From assembly GCA_020975725.1 (NCBI GenBank), contig QXJR01000005.1, positions 1,093,072 to 1,157,071 of the forward strand: DNA of 64,000 nt. Reading direction: 5' to 3'. The translations under genes were made by a program, and so were the position numbers. Positions 1 to 10,905 of this stretch are shown here, piece after piece. The notes below the pieces were generated by a model. It did not search any database and had not been told where the DNA came from. It saw only the letters and a list, made by a program, of their open reading frames with translations. The first letter of the stretch is position 1, and the number at the start of each line of letters is the position of its first letter. Source of the stretch: Picocystis sp. L7. Taxonomy: Eukaryota; Chlorophyta; Picocystophyceae; Picocystales; Picocystaceae.

Positions 1-60
1 ACACATGTAGGAAAGTGCCGACACAAGCGTCCCTGAATCTGCATCATTGCAAACGAGTTC

Positions 61-612
61 TTGGAAAGGATTGGAAAAGCACCCTTCTGCTGTCTCATCC
101 ACTGCTCCACCCGAATTTCTCATCTCCTAGGACCAAATTGTGCGTTGTTGAACTCTTACATATCGATAAACTATGCAAGAGCTTTGCAGACCATGTTTCC
201 CCTCGGCGAGGGAAAGGAAGAGCGAGAAAGAAAGATCCTAGAATGTGCCTCTACAGACCCATGGCTTGCGTTGGTGATTTCGGTCATCCGTTTTAAATGG
301 AATGTACGGCGTGCATGTATTGCCTTAAGCAAAGAGCCGAACGCCATCGTAAGGATGCAATTGAAGGGTTCACCAGAGCTACCAAGGCTGTCAAGCAAGT
401 GGGAAGGAATCCTTGATGACGAGTCCCTTCAAAACTTGCTAGGAGCCGATTCGCGGAAAGAGATGATGGGCGCTTACAAGACACGGAACACACTCGTTCA
501 TGGAGAGGGGTCTTCCGACCCCCACTTTGCGAGAGACTTGGTTACGGTGGTTTTGGATGCAGCAGAGAAAGTTCGAGTTTATGCAGAAAATGCTGGTGCA
601 AACTTATATTGA
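61..612 (+). CDS. Hypothetical protein, possibly HEPN-like
   Basis: This 183-aa open frame ends about 30 bp before the gypsy A insertion. I do not recognise the family with certainty. The C-terminal third is alpha-helical in character and holds RNTLVHG (about residues 145-151), which fits the R-x4-6-H pattern of HEPN domains (RNases and nucleic-acid-associated helical domains). The N-terminal third (before about residue 45) is cysteine- and serine-rich, and the true start may be the ATG near base 195. An overlapping frame on the opposite strand is shorter and less protein-like. The left window edge may hide upstream exons. Function is not assigned. Confidence 0.4.
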   Translation: MERIGKAPFCCLIHCSTRISHLLGPNCALLNSYISINYARALQTMFPLGEGKEERERKILECASTDPWLALVISVIRFKWNVRRACIALSKEPNAIVRMQLKGSPELPRLSSKWEGILDDESLQNLLGADSRKEMMGAYKTRNTLVHGEGSSDPHFARDLVTVVLDAAEKVRVYAENAGANLY

Positions 613-641
613 AGACTTCAAGTTCGAAAACTCTCCACGGT

Positions 642-1297
642 TGTTACAAAGCGTCCGTGAAGGACGTTGGACACACGGTTTGCTTCTGGAAACTTCGACC
701 CCTGACGAAATGGAGGCGGTCTCTTCTTCTTTGGGTGGGCGCACTTCTCGTTGGCGAGAGCGGCGTCCGTCCCCTTCTTGGCTCGGTGGTGCCTCCTCCG
801 GCACTTGGAGAGACTTGGAGCGCTGCTTCTCCGGCGTGGAAAGTGCTGATGGCTCGCGAAAATCCATGGAAGAGGCGCCGTGGACGTCGTGGGGTCAAGC
901 AAGTTCTCATCTACTACATGCTAGGGAGGTCCCCTTAAGAGCCTCCCCTTGAAGGTTGAGGGGTTCGTACGTAGCCCCCTCAACTGAATTGCGGCGGATG
1001 ATGGTCACGTGTTGCTTACGTCATCCATCGGACGGCCAAGATTCAGTTCCTAAGCCGACCGAATCTTCCACACAACATCTCCACCCTTCGTACCCCCTTC
1101 TCGAATCTTCGAGGGGATTCGGCCCGGGGGTGGGTCGGTCTGAGTCCGGTTCGCCCGGACTATTCCGTCCGACTAACCCGGGGATTAGTCCGGGGCTCAC
1201 TCGATTGACCGGCCGATTGTCGGGGTCCTGCCCCCCACTGCTCCTGGAACTCTAAGGGCATGGCTTCATAGGAGAGCCAGGCTTACCCGGCGTAACA
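642..1297 (-). repeat. 3' LTR of gypsy A (656 bp)
   Basis: Starts TGTTAC and ends GTAACA. It matches 7612-8095 joined to 11694-11865 nearly base for base, with a handful of substitutions. It preserves the empty site (GGCCC followed by GGGGG at about 1131) for the insertion in the other LTR. Confidence 0.95.
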
Positions 1298-1311
1298 CTC
1301 TCCTGGCTCCC
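1298..1311 (-). other. Polypurine tract of gypsy A
   Basis: On the minus strand this reads GGGAGCCAGGAGAG directly before the 3' LTR. This is the expected place and composition for the plus-strand DNA primer of an LTR retrotransposon. Confidence 0.8.
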
Positions 1312-1324
1312 GGCATTCAGCCAA

Positions 1325-2815
1325 TCAAAGCTGAAAGTCATAGATGGCTGCCACTGGATCATACACCATGCTCCTTACTTTCTGCTGTGTGTAATACTCT
1401 ACCTTTCCATCAGTTCATAACACTTCAAACAACCCATTAACGACGTTAGTCACCAATCCTCGGTAGTATGCGGCTTTGTGGTTGCCCAAATGGAAAAGTA
1501 CTTGCACCACACAACCGATGAGGTTGGTGGGCACAGCAACAATAGGTCGTCGTCTAGTGTGGTACGGTTGCTTCGCTTGCGTCCAAGTATTGATCATGAT
1601 TGGGTCAGCTGACTGTAGGTAAACTGTCCTCTTGTGTGTCTTGACTGCGTCATAATTCGAGGGGCTGATGCCCTTTTGAGGGATAGAGCCATTGTTCTCC
1701 TCGAGAGGTAGGAATTCTTCCAACAGGGCAGAGGACTCATCCACCCAGAAAAAGCGTTGCCACGCGTCTGCCAGGTTGCTTTCAATCCAGTAACGTACGG
1801 GGCGTGCAGGAAACACTGAGTAATCCCGTAACAAGTATCGTCGAATACGATAGGTAGTTGATTCACTTTGCATGGCTGCAGTATCAGGCAAGGGTGCCGT
1901 TGCGGGCTGCCGATGTTCATCCATTGGGAAGAGAGTGAGATCTGAATCCACCCAATGTTCCAACCTGTTGGCGTGGATACGATCTGAAAAGGCGGAGCCC
2001 GGTGGTAGTTCCAGTTGATATGCACCATTCTTCAGCACCTTCTTGATGAGATAAGGACCTACATAGTAAGGGTCCAATTTGTGCTTATCGGTGGGCCCCT
2101 TGAGCCCATACTGCACCTTCACCTTGTCTCCAACAGCAAACACCTTCTTAGGTCTGTGCGCTGTTGCTGCCGCAACATTCTGCGAAGCCTTCACCAAGTT
2201 TTCCTGTACAACCCGATAGACTGCACGATGTTGCTCCAGCAGGTCTGTTACTCTTTTATCGAAGGTTGTTACTGTCAGGTGATCAGCAGGTCCATCCTTT
2301 GTGGGCAACTGGAGGTGCCACGGTAGCCTTGATTGACAACCAAAGAGCAATTCAAAAGGGGAATGTTTGGTTGCATCATGCACAGAATCATTGTAAGCAT
2401 GTGCTGCTGCCTGTAAATACTGATCCCATTGATGTTTGTTCTCGCACGTCGTCCGTAACGTCTGCAGCAGGGTGCGATGTTGCCGTTCTGCACCACCCTG
2501 AGACTGTGAATGATAAGGCGTTCCGGTTACGTGGCGGACACCTAGCGCGGCACAGAATGCTCGGAATAATGCTCGATAAGCCGGTCTGTTATCTGTGTGA
2601 ATATGCATAGGTGTATGAAACCGGTAGACGAGGCTGTCCATAAGACACTCAGCTTGTCTATGAGCACTCGAGGTAGAGTGGATAGGTATATAGATGGCGT
2701 ATTTAGTAAACCTGTCCACCACTGTCAATACTGCATTATGACCGAGGGCAGTAAGGGGTAAGTTCTCCACCATATCTAGTACCACCGTGCGAAAAAGGTA
2801 AGGGTGGAACTTCAT
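1325..2815 (-). pseudogene. Gypsy A integrase, GPY/F region and Tudor-like tail
   Basis: The C-terminal part of pol. The rve integrase core is at the start (first Asp in VVLD, second in IHTDN, Glu in GGAERQ). In the second motif the usual glycine after DN is arginine. Next comes an SH3-like GPY/F segment (GPYLIKKVLKNGAYQL), then a family-specific stretch with a GSIPQKGI motif, then a Tudor-like module containing AYYRGLV. An in-frame TGA at 1415-1417 replaces the tryptophan of the WTDG motif seen in families C, E and F. The frame then continues to a natural stop at 1325-1327. The upstream junction with the DNMT frame is frameshifted near 2900. Integrase inserts the cDNA; the tail may contact chromatin (inference). 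Confidence 0.85.
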
Positions 2816-4290
2816 TTCTGGACAGAGCGGTGTGTGTCGTAACCAGTTACCTCGTTTCTGAAGCTGACAGGCAAGACAGCGAGCGACAAAGTGCTCGATG
2901 TGCGATCGAATACCAGTCCAGGTGAAATGTCGCTTGCGTCAGCGAGCGTACGTGCTGATCCAAAGTGTCGATGATCGTGCACCATGTGTAGCAGTTCCTG
3001 TCGTAGAGCGTTATCTGCTGGTACCACCAGTGCTGGTTGAGCATTGGCCGATTGCTCGAACAGCAAACCATCGCGCACTGTCATGCCTTCCGGCGGTGCG
3101 CGCAGTAATTTCTTGTACTCTGGATCAGTTTCAGCGGCGACGCGAATCCTATCCAGTATGGGAGGCAACTGACCCGTAAGACCTGTGCGCAATGATTGCG
3201 TAGATTGCTGACTTGTAATAGACGCGATTGACCCGCACACAGTCCCAGCAGGACTGCGGCCGGCTAGCAGTCGAAGCGTCCGTGTGTTGTTCACCCATCG
3301 GTGTAACATGTGTGCAATCCAACCCATGGGGAAGGCGTTGCCGCACATGCGCTGCCGGCTGGTTTCGCTAACATTCTTTGCAGCAGTGTCACCAGTCCGC
3401 ATGCCGACGAGTCTTTCTCGCTCGCTGATGGTCAGCGGGCGTAGAGTCCCATCTTGATCGTGCACCCAGGTGGAATGTGAACGGTTGCTGTGCGAGCGTT
3501 CAGTGGCCATTAAAGTGGGGCACTTCAAGCGGAGTCGATTCAATGCGTCCAAAGGGACCTTTGATCCAGGTTCTAGGCAATCCTGCCAGGTCGTACGTAT
3601 TGCCCCCATGTGTTCAGGCTCATGCTTGAGGGGTGGTAGAGAGGTCCAGCACAGCCGGACTCGAGCTTGCGCACAATACTTTGAGAGGTCTTCGCAAATA
3701 GGCTCTCCAAACCAGTGTGCAATCTTGTCCAGATGGGTTTTCAAGTGCGGGGCGAACGGCGTACATTCCAATATGTAGTATGGCGACCGCAACCGCTTGT
3801 GTATCTTTGACACTGCTGTGAACAGTTCACGTTCGTCGTAAAGGCCCAGCAGTGGCTTTGATGTGTCGGTGTTCGCCCGCGAAAATGGTTGGCAGGGCAC
3901 CCTAGCAATCAGCAGGTGGACTTGGGGGAGCTTTCGTCGATGCGCCAATTCAGTCACATCGTTTCCATACCGAAAGATGTCCTTGCGCATAAAGAGCCCA
4001 GGGCGTGCTAAGCGAACCTGGTGGAACACGCGTGCAATTATGTTGCGGCAGTCTACATTTTGTTCCACTGCTATGTAATCCAAGGTAATATTGGTCGATT
4101 CTGGTATTACGCATTCCAGCGGACGCAGCGTTGTTCCCATACCTGCACATAAGTCCAAGATGCAATATGTGTCCGTATCGTTCACCTTAGCTGAGTGCCT
4201 GGAAAGGTAATCGGGTCCAACGTTCTCTGTGCCTGGCCTGTACTCCACCTTGAACGGGGCAAAGTACGCCAACTTTTCGATCCATCGCAT
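2812..4290 (-). pseudogene. Gypsy A C5-DNA methyltransferase domain and integrase zinc finger
   Basis: A 492-aa open frame. Residues 1-35 are the end of RNase H. Residues 42-330 (bases about 3300-4170) form a C5-cytosine methyltransferase domain: motif I DLCAGMGT (46-53), an acidic VEQ motif II, motif IV PCQPFSRAN with the catalytic cysteine (132-140), motif VI ECTPFA (175-180), QARVR motif VIII (208-212), motif IX RPLTISERERL and motif X CGNAFP (316-321). Known enzymes have DLFCG, PPCQ, ENV and GNAVP here, so this copy deviates at motifs I and VI. The segment after 360 leads to the H2C2 finger (HDHRHFG) and then loses frame. Predicted to methylate cytosine in DNA if expressed; no activity is shown. 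Confidence 0.88.
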
Positions 4291-4365
4291 TTCGCGCGGA
4301 GACAGCTGCTCAGTAGCTTTTGTTCCAATAAAGTGACTGGCCTTGTTGTCAGTGATGACCGTAAA

Positions 4366-4956
4366 CTACTGGCCAAACAGGAGGTGCCTCCAATGCTGCA
4401 GTGCATATAATATTGCACATGTCTCCTTCTTAGCAGGATGGTAATTCTGTTGGGCAGCATTGAATTTCTTTGACCAGAACTCAACTGGATGCCAACCTCC
4501 CTCTTGATCGTGCTGCATCAAAGCTGCTCCCATCCCCACATCGGAAGCGTCGGTCTCAACCCGTATGGGCCTGTCTTCATCAAATAGAGCCAATACCGGG
4601 GCTGTGGTCAAGGCTTTGATGAGCTCCTGGTATGCCTTCTCCTGTGGCTCTTTCCAATATGAAGCGAAGCCGTGCTTCAGAGCAGCTTGATTCAATTCTG
4701 TCAAGGGAGCTGCCCGTTCCGCATAGCGAGGGACGAGCCTCATATAAAACTGGCAGAGACCAAGGAATGCCATGTTTTCTCGCTGCGTTCGGGGACGCGG
4801 AAATTGTTTGATCTTGGACAGCAAATGATCAGTGCAGGCGAGCTGACCATCGCGGATGCGGAAACCAATCCATTCCAGTGTACTCATGAAAAAGTGGCAT
4901 TTAGACCTCTTCAGCCTAGTGTCGGCACGTTCGCAGGTGGCGAAGAATTCTTCCAA
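4366..4956 (-). pseudogene. Gypsy A RT connection and RNase H
   Basis: 196 aa following the RT palm. It contains the gypsy connection motif (FLGLCQFYMRLV) and RNase H (RVETDASDVGMGA with the first catalytic Asp, then KKETCAILYAL with the Glu). An in-frame stop at 4366 interrupts the domain before ITD. A frame break near 4956-4981 separates it from RT. RNase H removes RNA from the RNA-DNA hybrid during reverse transcription. Confidence 0.85.
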
Positions 4957-4980
4957 ATGTTTGAAGTGTTCCTCAAATGT

Positions 4981-5745
4981 TTAAGAGTGAACAAGAATGT
5001 CATCCATGTACACTTTCAGGTACAATAAATGACCAAACACCCTGTTCATCATACGCTGGAACATCGCGGGTGCGTTTGCTGCCCCCATGGGCATCACTTT
5101 CCAGACGTAAGAGCCAAACGGGGTGACCACCGCCGTCTTGTCGATGTCATCAGGATGCATGCGGATCTGATGAAACCCATCCAACGCATCGAGCGATGAG
5201 AAGTATTTGGCTCCTCTGAGATTCTGTAAGTAATCGTCGATCCGTGGAAGCGGATATCTGTCTTTAATAGTCACACTGTTCAGCAAGCGATAATCGAAAA
5301 CGACCCGCCATCCCCCATCTTTTTTGGGGACCAGGATCAGTGGGGCACCCCAGCTGGATCCTGCGCATAGGTCCATCTTTCCAGCTTCAACATACTCAGT
5401 CACCAGCTCCTTCAGGGCAGTTTGCTGCTGAGGGGAAAGCCTGTAATAGTTTCTGTACTGTGGAGTGGCTCCTTCTTCCACCTGGATCTTGAATATTTCG
5501 CCCGGTACCCGTTCTGGTGGTAGTTCTGTGCGGGGCTCGAACAAATGCTTGAATTGTTTGTTCACGAGGTCGTCCAGCCGCTGTCGGTGAGCGTCATCAA
5601 GAGGCCATTCATCGCTGACCTGGCTATGCACGCTGCTGAAGTCTGAATCTTCGCTGAGTAGTTCGGGCGTTGTATCTACCGGCTGAATCATTAGAAGCAA
5701 GCAGCCTGGATCCTTCACCGCTTTACGTGCCTCACTACGGGGCAC
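4981..5745 (-). pseudogene. Gypsy A reverse transcriptase
   Basis: 254 aa holding the fingers-palm of a Ty3/gypsy RT: WGAPLILVPKKDGGWR, VVFDYRLLN, YPLPRIDDYL, a palm Asp in SSLDALDGFHQI, and the catalytic VYMDDILVHS (YMDD box) near the C-terminus. The first ~90 residues are the protease-RT linker. The frame is broken upstream at 5750-5935 (stops) and downstream at 4981. Confidence 0.9.
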
Positions 5746-6219
5746 AATCAGGTCCAGTTTTCTTGAAGATATGAACTGGTGGTCTCCATAAACAGTAAAC
5801 TTTGTACCATTGCTATTTCATAGCACCATGCGATGATTCTGCCAGTCCAGTGCTGTCAAGTGCTTGTGGCAGAAGGTTGCTCCCAGAATGCAGTCAAAGG
5901 TCTCTAGAGGAGGAACTCCGAAGTCGATGCAGGCCTAGAACCCATCGATCGAGAATTGCGCTTTAATTACTGGGGCAGTGTGGAGCTGCTGGCCCACAGC
6001 CACGCTATAATTAAAGACCGCTGATGTATACTGCGAGGACAGTCCCTTAGGGTCAGCTTGCTGCAGCTCTTTGAAGAGGCCTTCCCTCATGAAGCAATAA
6101 CTTGCCAAGGTGTCCAGGTAAGCTTGTGTTCTGATTTTATGTGGCTTCTTTCCAAAGTAAGTCTCGGCAGCCAGGAATTCATGTCTAGGCCTGTCATTGG
6201 TAAGTGAGTGCAGGCACAC
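5746..6219 (-). pseudogene. Gypsy A protease region
   Basis: The open part 5935-6219 contains AYLDTLASYCFM, where an aspartic protease would have D-T/S-G-A. The glycine is leucine, as in gypsy E. An in-frame TAG near 5937 and a TGA near 5819 interrupt the frame. Between them the second half (FDCILGATFC) has the ILG element of retropepsins. Expected role: processing of Gag-Pol. Confidence 0.65.
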
Positions 6220-6289
6220 TACATTCCCATCTTTGGTAACCGGGGTGGCTGCAAGTTTCGCTCCCGGCTCCGTCCCGGTAACCGTAGTT

Positions 6290-6950
6290 ACCGGACGGAG
6301 GGTCTTCTGTTTTTTGGGGCACCCATTACGGATGCCATTTTGCAGGCTGCCTGATCATGTCCGTAACGGCGACAGCGTAGGCACAGCGCGTTCGCTAGTC
6401 AGAGATCCTTTTCTTCTTGAGTAAGTTTTGCACCTAGGGGCTTGTTGGCCAGCCTAGTCTGCACCTTCACGATCGAACTCTGCTGTTCTTCATCCAATTC
6501 ATCGAAGCGCTTTCGCTGTCGCTTGGCTGGCCCATTCACCCTTGAGTTACCTGGATGCGATGACGGTAACGCTGCCGCTGTGGCTATGCTGGATCGATTT
6601 GGAAAGCCATGCATGTTACCAGTGTTACGGACTCCTTTGCTCTGCAATTTCCAGTTGTCCGCTGGCTGTCTTGAGTCTTTCCTTGCTGATTCATGTACTT
6701 CCCGTTCCAGTTTAAAGATAATGGCAGCAAGGTTTCCAGGCTCCATGTCAGGAGCTTTGTCCACATCAATTAGATGATCCAGGTGCTTGTATAAAGCTCT
6801 TTGCAAGTAGCCAAGGAGGCCTTGTTGCAAACGGGCCGAGATGTCATGTTCCGTGAGAGTCCGGCACACAGGTGAGGAGCTTGCATTAACTACAAAGCTC
6901 AGTGGCACCAACCTGTTGAGGAACTGCAACACATTTTCTGTCCGCTTCAT
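6290..6950 (-). pseudogene. Gypsy A Gag, C-terminal part with zinc knuckle
   Basis: The 183-aa frame 6399-6950 carries the capsid C-terminal region. After an in-frame TGA at about 6399 the same frame continues with CLRCRRYGHDQAAC, a perfect C-x2-C-x4-H-x4-C nucleocapsid knuckle that binds RNA. A frameshift near 6950-7023 separates it from the N-terminal Gag. Confidence 0.8.
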
Positions 6951-7022
6951 ACGGGCGGTGTGGAACTCCCGCCAAGCCTCCGGTCCTAGGTCTTAATTTT
7001 GGAAGGTTTTACGGAGGTAACC

Positions 7023-7568
7023 TTACAAGTCTTCGACGGAGTTAAGGGCTGCCGGGTCTCTCATAATGAGGTTTTGAACCATGGATTTTGCCGTACCGCC
7101 GAGTGCTTGATTAATGGCTAACACAAGTTGTTCCATCGGGCAGTTAAAGGCATCTGCTTGGCACCAACAAAGGACATCCCTATACCAATATGTAAGGGCA
7201 TAGGGGTTGTCCTCAAGTTCCGTACCGGTAAACTTGTCCGGTTTCTTGAGGGACACCTTTGAGATATTCTTGGAATCTTGTAAAGCCATGCCATAGAGGC
7301 TGATGAGATGAGGTAAACCTTTTTGCTCTGATGGTGTGACTTCTTGTAGGCTCGGCTCCTTTGGCTCCGCGAGGTGTACACCCTCGGGGCGGTCTTCAAC
7401 CACTATCTCTTCTTCTTCCTCACTTTCTTCAACTTTGTGAGCTTGGAGCTTCTCAATGAGTTGGTGGAGCCCAGCAATTTTCGTCTCGAGGGAGGACTGC
7501 TCCTCCCGTTCTTGTTCGAGTTCCCTGCGAAGCGTGCTCATGCGGGTTGCATGGTTGCTCTCCTCCAT
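7023..7568 (-). pseudogene. Gypsy A Gag, N-terminal part
   Basis: 181 aa starting close inside the 5' LTR. Residues 1-60 look like a coiled coil (heptad-rich, E/L/K-rich), followed by an acidic stretch (ESEEEEEIVVED) and then a capsid-like region (PDKFTG, YALTYWYRDV, QLVLAINQALGG). It runs into a frame break at 7023. Gag would form the particle that packages the element RNA. Confidence 0.75.
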
Positions 7569-7611
7569 AGTTAGTCGAGTAGAAGTTTTTCAAAAGCTCA
7601 AGCTTCGACAG

Positions 7612-8095
7612 TGTTACAAAGCGTCCGTGAAGGACGTTGGACACACGGTTTGCTCCTGGAAACTTCGACCCCTCACGAAATGCAGGCGGTCTCTTCTTCT
7701 TTGGGTGGGCGCACTTCTCGTTGGCGAGAGCGGCGTCCGTCCCCTTCTTGGCTCGGTGGTGCCTCCTCCGGCACTTGAAGAGACTTGGAGCGCTGCTTCT
7801 CCGGCGCGGAAAGTGCTGATGGCTCGCGAAAATCCATGGAAGAGGCGCCGTGGACGTCGTGGGGTCAAGCAAGTTCTCATCTACTACATGCTAGGGAGGT
7901 CCCCTTAAGAGCCTCCCCTTGAAGGTTGAGGGGTTCGTACGTAGCCCCCTCAACTGAATTGCGGCGGATGATGGTCACGTGTTGCTTACGTCATCCATCG
8001 GACGGCCAAGATTCAGTTCCTAAGCCGACCGAATCTTCCACACAACATCTCCACCCTTCGTACCCCCTTCTCGAATCTTCGAGGGGATTCGGCCC
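7612..8095 (-). repeat. 5' LTR of gypsy A, first segment
   Basis: Matches 642-1130 of the other LTR, starting TGTTAC. It stops at GGCCC (8091-8095), where the mariner-containing insertion begins. The rest of the LTR resumes at 11694. Confidence 0.95.
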
Positions 8096-8878
8096 ACCCC
8101 TGAGCCACTTTTTTTGGTGGGCTGTGGGGGTACTTCTGCGTTTCCCACCGCCTTGGCCGGGGACGGCCGATCCAGGCTCAGAGTCTTCGATCAAAGTGGT
8201 TCTACGTTTTACGTTGCATCTTTTCGATCGATGACACATGTCCCGAAACGATCTTCCCTGCACGCCTCGGAGCCTTCCCGTGTGGGCAGGCGCGTGGGTC
8301 CGTTGGGGTCCCATCTACTAGCGGTCGACGAGTTCGACTTCAAACCTCTGTATCTTCGCAATGACGTGTTGGATTGACTTGTAAGTACTCTCGTTCGAAA
8401 TCTCTTGTTGCGTTGTTTTGAATGGTGTCCTTGGCATGCTCTGAAACGGCCTGTGCGCGATTTTAGAGACCGAAATAGGCATGCACCTCGAACAAGGTCC
8501 GCCTGACCGGCGCAAAGGGAAGATTTGGATTACATCTCCCCAACCACGCCCGGGAAGGGGGCGAAACAAGTCCTCAAAGAAAGAACGGAAGCGGTTGCAC
8601 GGACGAGAGAAAAGAAGCGCACTCAATCGGCGTGATGGGCGTCCTCCGACGCATTCCCATCTGTGGTCCCAAACAGCCCAAATTGGCCTGGGTTTCAAAA
8701 GTCGCGAGAGTGAACCCGCACGAGTTCGATGTCAGGGGCGTGAATACTGCACGCGAGACCCAGACCACCGGAAAGAGCATCGAAAATCATGCTGAGGGAG
8801 GCCAAGCACGTGCGGAATGGACCACGAGGCGGCACGTGACCCTCTCGGACTCACACGCCCAAAAAGTGGCATAGGGGT
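8096..8878. repeat. 783-bp unit, copy 1 (MITE-like)
   Basis: Has its own terminal inverted repeats (ACCCCT..GCCACTTTTT) and no recognisable gene. By eye it differs from copy 2 at about four positions in 783. Small open frames are conserved between the copies only because the copies are nearly identical. It may be a non-autonomous DNA transposon whose transposase source is not in this window. Confidence 0.8.
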
Positions 8879-8883
8879 GGGTA

Positions 8884-10900
8884 AAACTGGGAGGGGTATT
8901 CAACCGGCGCACGTCATCGATCGCCACGTACGAACGACGGGGAATCAGATCTTGATATTCCGATGGAAGCAGGCCCGGTGCATGAGGAACACGTGAAGGA
9001 AAGGCCGAAGGGCAGTTCCTCGTAGAAGGACAGGGTTAGCCTCGAATCCCCTATCCAGGGTGCCTCTGCCTGTGAAAGAGGGGTGTTTTTAGGAGGGTAC
9101 AGAGGGACAGGAGAGGGGGCGATCACCACGTCCAGCACACCAATCGAAAGAGGAACGACGAAACTCTCTGTGGTACGAGTGAGGTATCACGGATTGCGGC
9201 GATGGTTGCGCGAGGCAAGGAAACACCCACACTCGCCATGAAGCGGGAGGCGGCCAGAAAAGCCACCCAAGTGGTGTTCGAGATGTTGCATCAAAATGTG
9301 ATAGCCACAGCCGAGGTCATGAAACGGTCACCCACCACAATACGAGCATGGGTGGCGACGGTGCCCAAAATCTCAAAGCCCAAGCGAGAGAGGCATAGCG
9401 TGGGCTACGCCACGGAGTACGAGGCATGGTTGGACAAATTCGTCCGTGAGGCGGCCGTGAAAGGGCAGCCCACCTCTTGCGCGGATATCCAAACCGCTTG
9501 GCACGCCCAATTTGGCAAGAAGATATCCTTGAGAACCCTCCATCGAATCACCAAGGACGTGGGCATCCGAGCCCGTAGGCAAAAGCTAGTGCAAAGGTTG
9601 ACGTTCTCCCACAAGGAAAAGAGGTTGGCTTTTGCACTCGAGCACCTGGGCGATGACTTTTCGAGGTGGATGTTCACGGACGCCAACCAAATCTATCTTG
9701 GAGTGGCGAAGCATAAAGGAGCTTCCACCACCATGGTACCTCGTGGGGTTTCCCCCACCGTGGAATACACGAAGGACCCACCGCGAATCAAAGTGTATGG
9801 TGGGATCACGTTGCATGGGTTCACCCGGCTTCTACTTGTCACGGGCACCACACGAAGGAAGAGCCGGTACATGGATGGCACCAAGAGGCGAGCCAAAGGT
9901 GTTGGAAGCGAGGAATATAGAAAAGACGTGCTCCCTTGGCTTTTCCATGAGGGAAAACGGATTTTCAAAAAGAGGAAGTGGACGTTCCAACAAGACGGTG
10001 ACGGAGCTCATCGAAGCAAGGACACATTGGAGGTTCTAGGCCAAATGAGTTTGCGTGAGAACGTTAGATTGGTCCTCGACTGGCCCCCTCTTAGTCCCGA
10101 TCTCAGTCCGATAGAGAATGCATGGGCTTTGTTGGATGGGAAGCTGGCCACCATGAAGCCTACCACCCTTGAGGGGCTCGTTGAGGCAGCCAAAGCGGCT
10201 TGGTTCGAGCTCTCACAAGCCGGTATGGGCAAGGCCCTCTTGGAAAGTATGGCACGTCGACTTCAGGAGGTCATACAATCCAAGGGTGGACGAACAAAGT
10301 ACTAGAGGGAACGAGAAGTGGGGATGTTTAGATCCAGCCGAAATGTGGATATTTTTTACTAATATTATAACACAGCACCCAGTCTTTCCGCCATTCCCCA
10401 TTGACATCATGCATGGCCGTGAAACTTTGTCCAGCTTGTACAAACATCTATTACAGCAATGATACAAAGTTTGAGACGATTTCAAGCCAAAATGGGTCGG
10501 TGGAGACCAATGTTTGGTCCTGCCGGACTCATGGAATATGTAGGACAGCCCCACTAGCGGACAAGTCTGATGGTCTCAAGCGCTGATCTGGCCGTTTTAC
10601 GCCCTGATTTTTTGCAGAGGGTGTAAAAGAATGATTAAAAATATGCTTACAAAATTACAGCATCAAAAGTGATGTACGTTGCGTTCTACGTGGGTATGTG
10701 TCGATTCAGGTTATGGGGCCAATTTACTGGTTTCGGGGTCCATTTTCAGGGTCGACACCCAAGGGGCTACAGGCACATGTACGACTTCTTTGCAAACGAA
10801 ATTCCGTCATACTACTACTAGGAGCTCATTATCGATGTGTACACAATATCAGGAGCATTCGAACGGTAATCCAACCAGGAAGGCCTTTGTTGTACCCTCT
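8884..10900 (+). mobile_element. Tc1/mariner-type element between the two units
   Basis: Flanked by TA dinucleotides (8882-8883, 10901-10902), themselves bounded by GGG and CCC. The pre-insertion spacer would have been the palindrome GGGTACCC with TA at its centre, the target used by this superfamily. The ends are only loosely inverted (GAGGGGTA..CAAC versus GAGGGTACAAC). It contains one transposase gene. Confidence 0.7.
9202..10305 (+). CDS. Tc1/mariner (IS630-like) transposase
   Basis: An intact 367-aa frame. Residues 15-55 form a helix-turn-helix-like region (ATAEVMKRSPTTIRAWV). Residues 80-130 form a second DNA-binding region (LRTLHRITKDVGI). The DDE catalytic domain follows: first Asp in WMFTDANQIYLG (D160), second in FQQDGDGAH (D265), and Glu in DWPPLSPDLSPIENAW (E305), the hallmark PLSPDLSPIEN motif. 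The D-to-E spacing is near 39, longer than classic mariner. It would excise and reinsert the element at TA sites. No frame damage is visible, so it could be active. Confidence 0.92.
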   Translation: MVARGKETPTLAMKREAARKATQVVFEMLHQNVIATAEVMKRSPTTIRAWVATVPKISKPKRERHSVGYATEYEAWLDKFVREAAVKGQPTSCADIQTAWHAQFGKKISLRTLHRITKDVGIRARRQKLVQRLTFSHKEKRLAFALEHLGDDFSRWMFTDANQIYLGVAKHKGASTTMVPRGVSPTVEYTKDPPRIKVYGGITLHGFTRLLLVTGTTRRKSRYMDGTKRRAKGVGSEEYRKDVLPWLFHEGKRIFKKRKWTFQQDGDGAHRSKDTLEVLGQMSLRENVRLVLDWPPLSPDLSPIENAWALLDGKLATMKPTTLEGLVEAAKAAWFELSQAGMGKALLESMARRLQEVIQSKGGRTKY

Positions 10901-10905
10901 TACCC

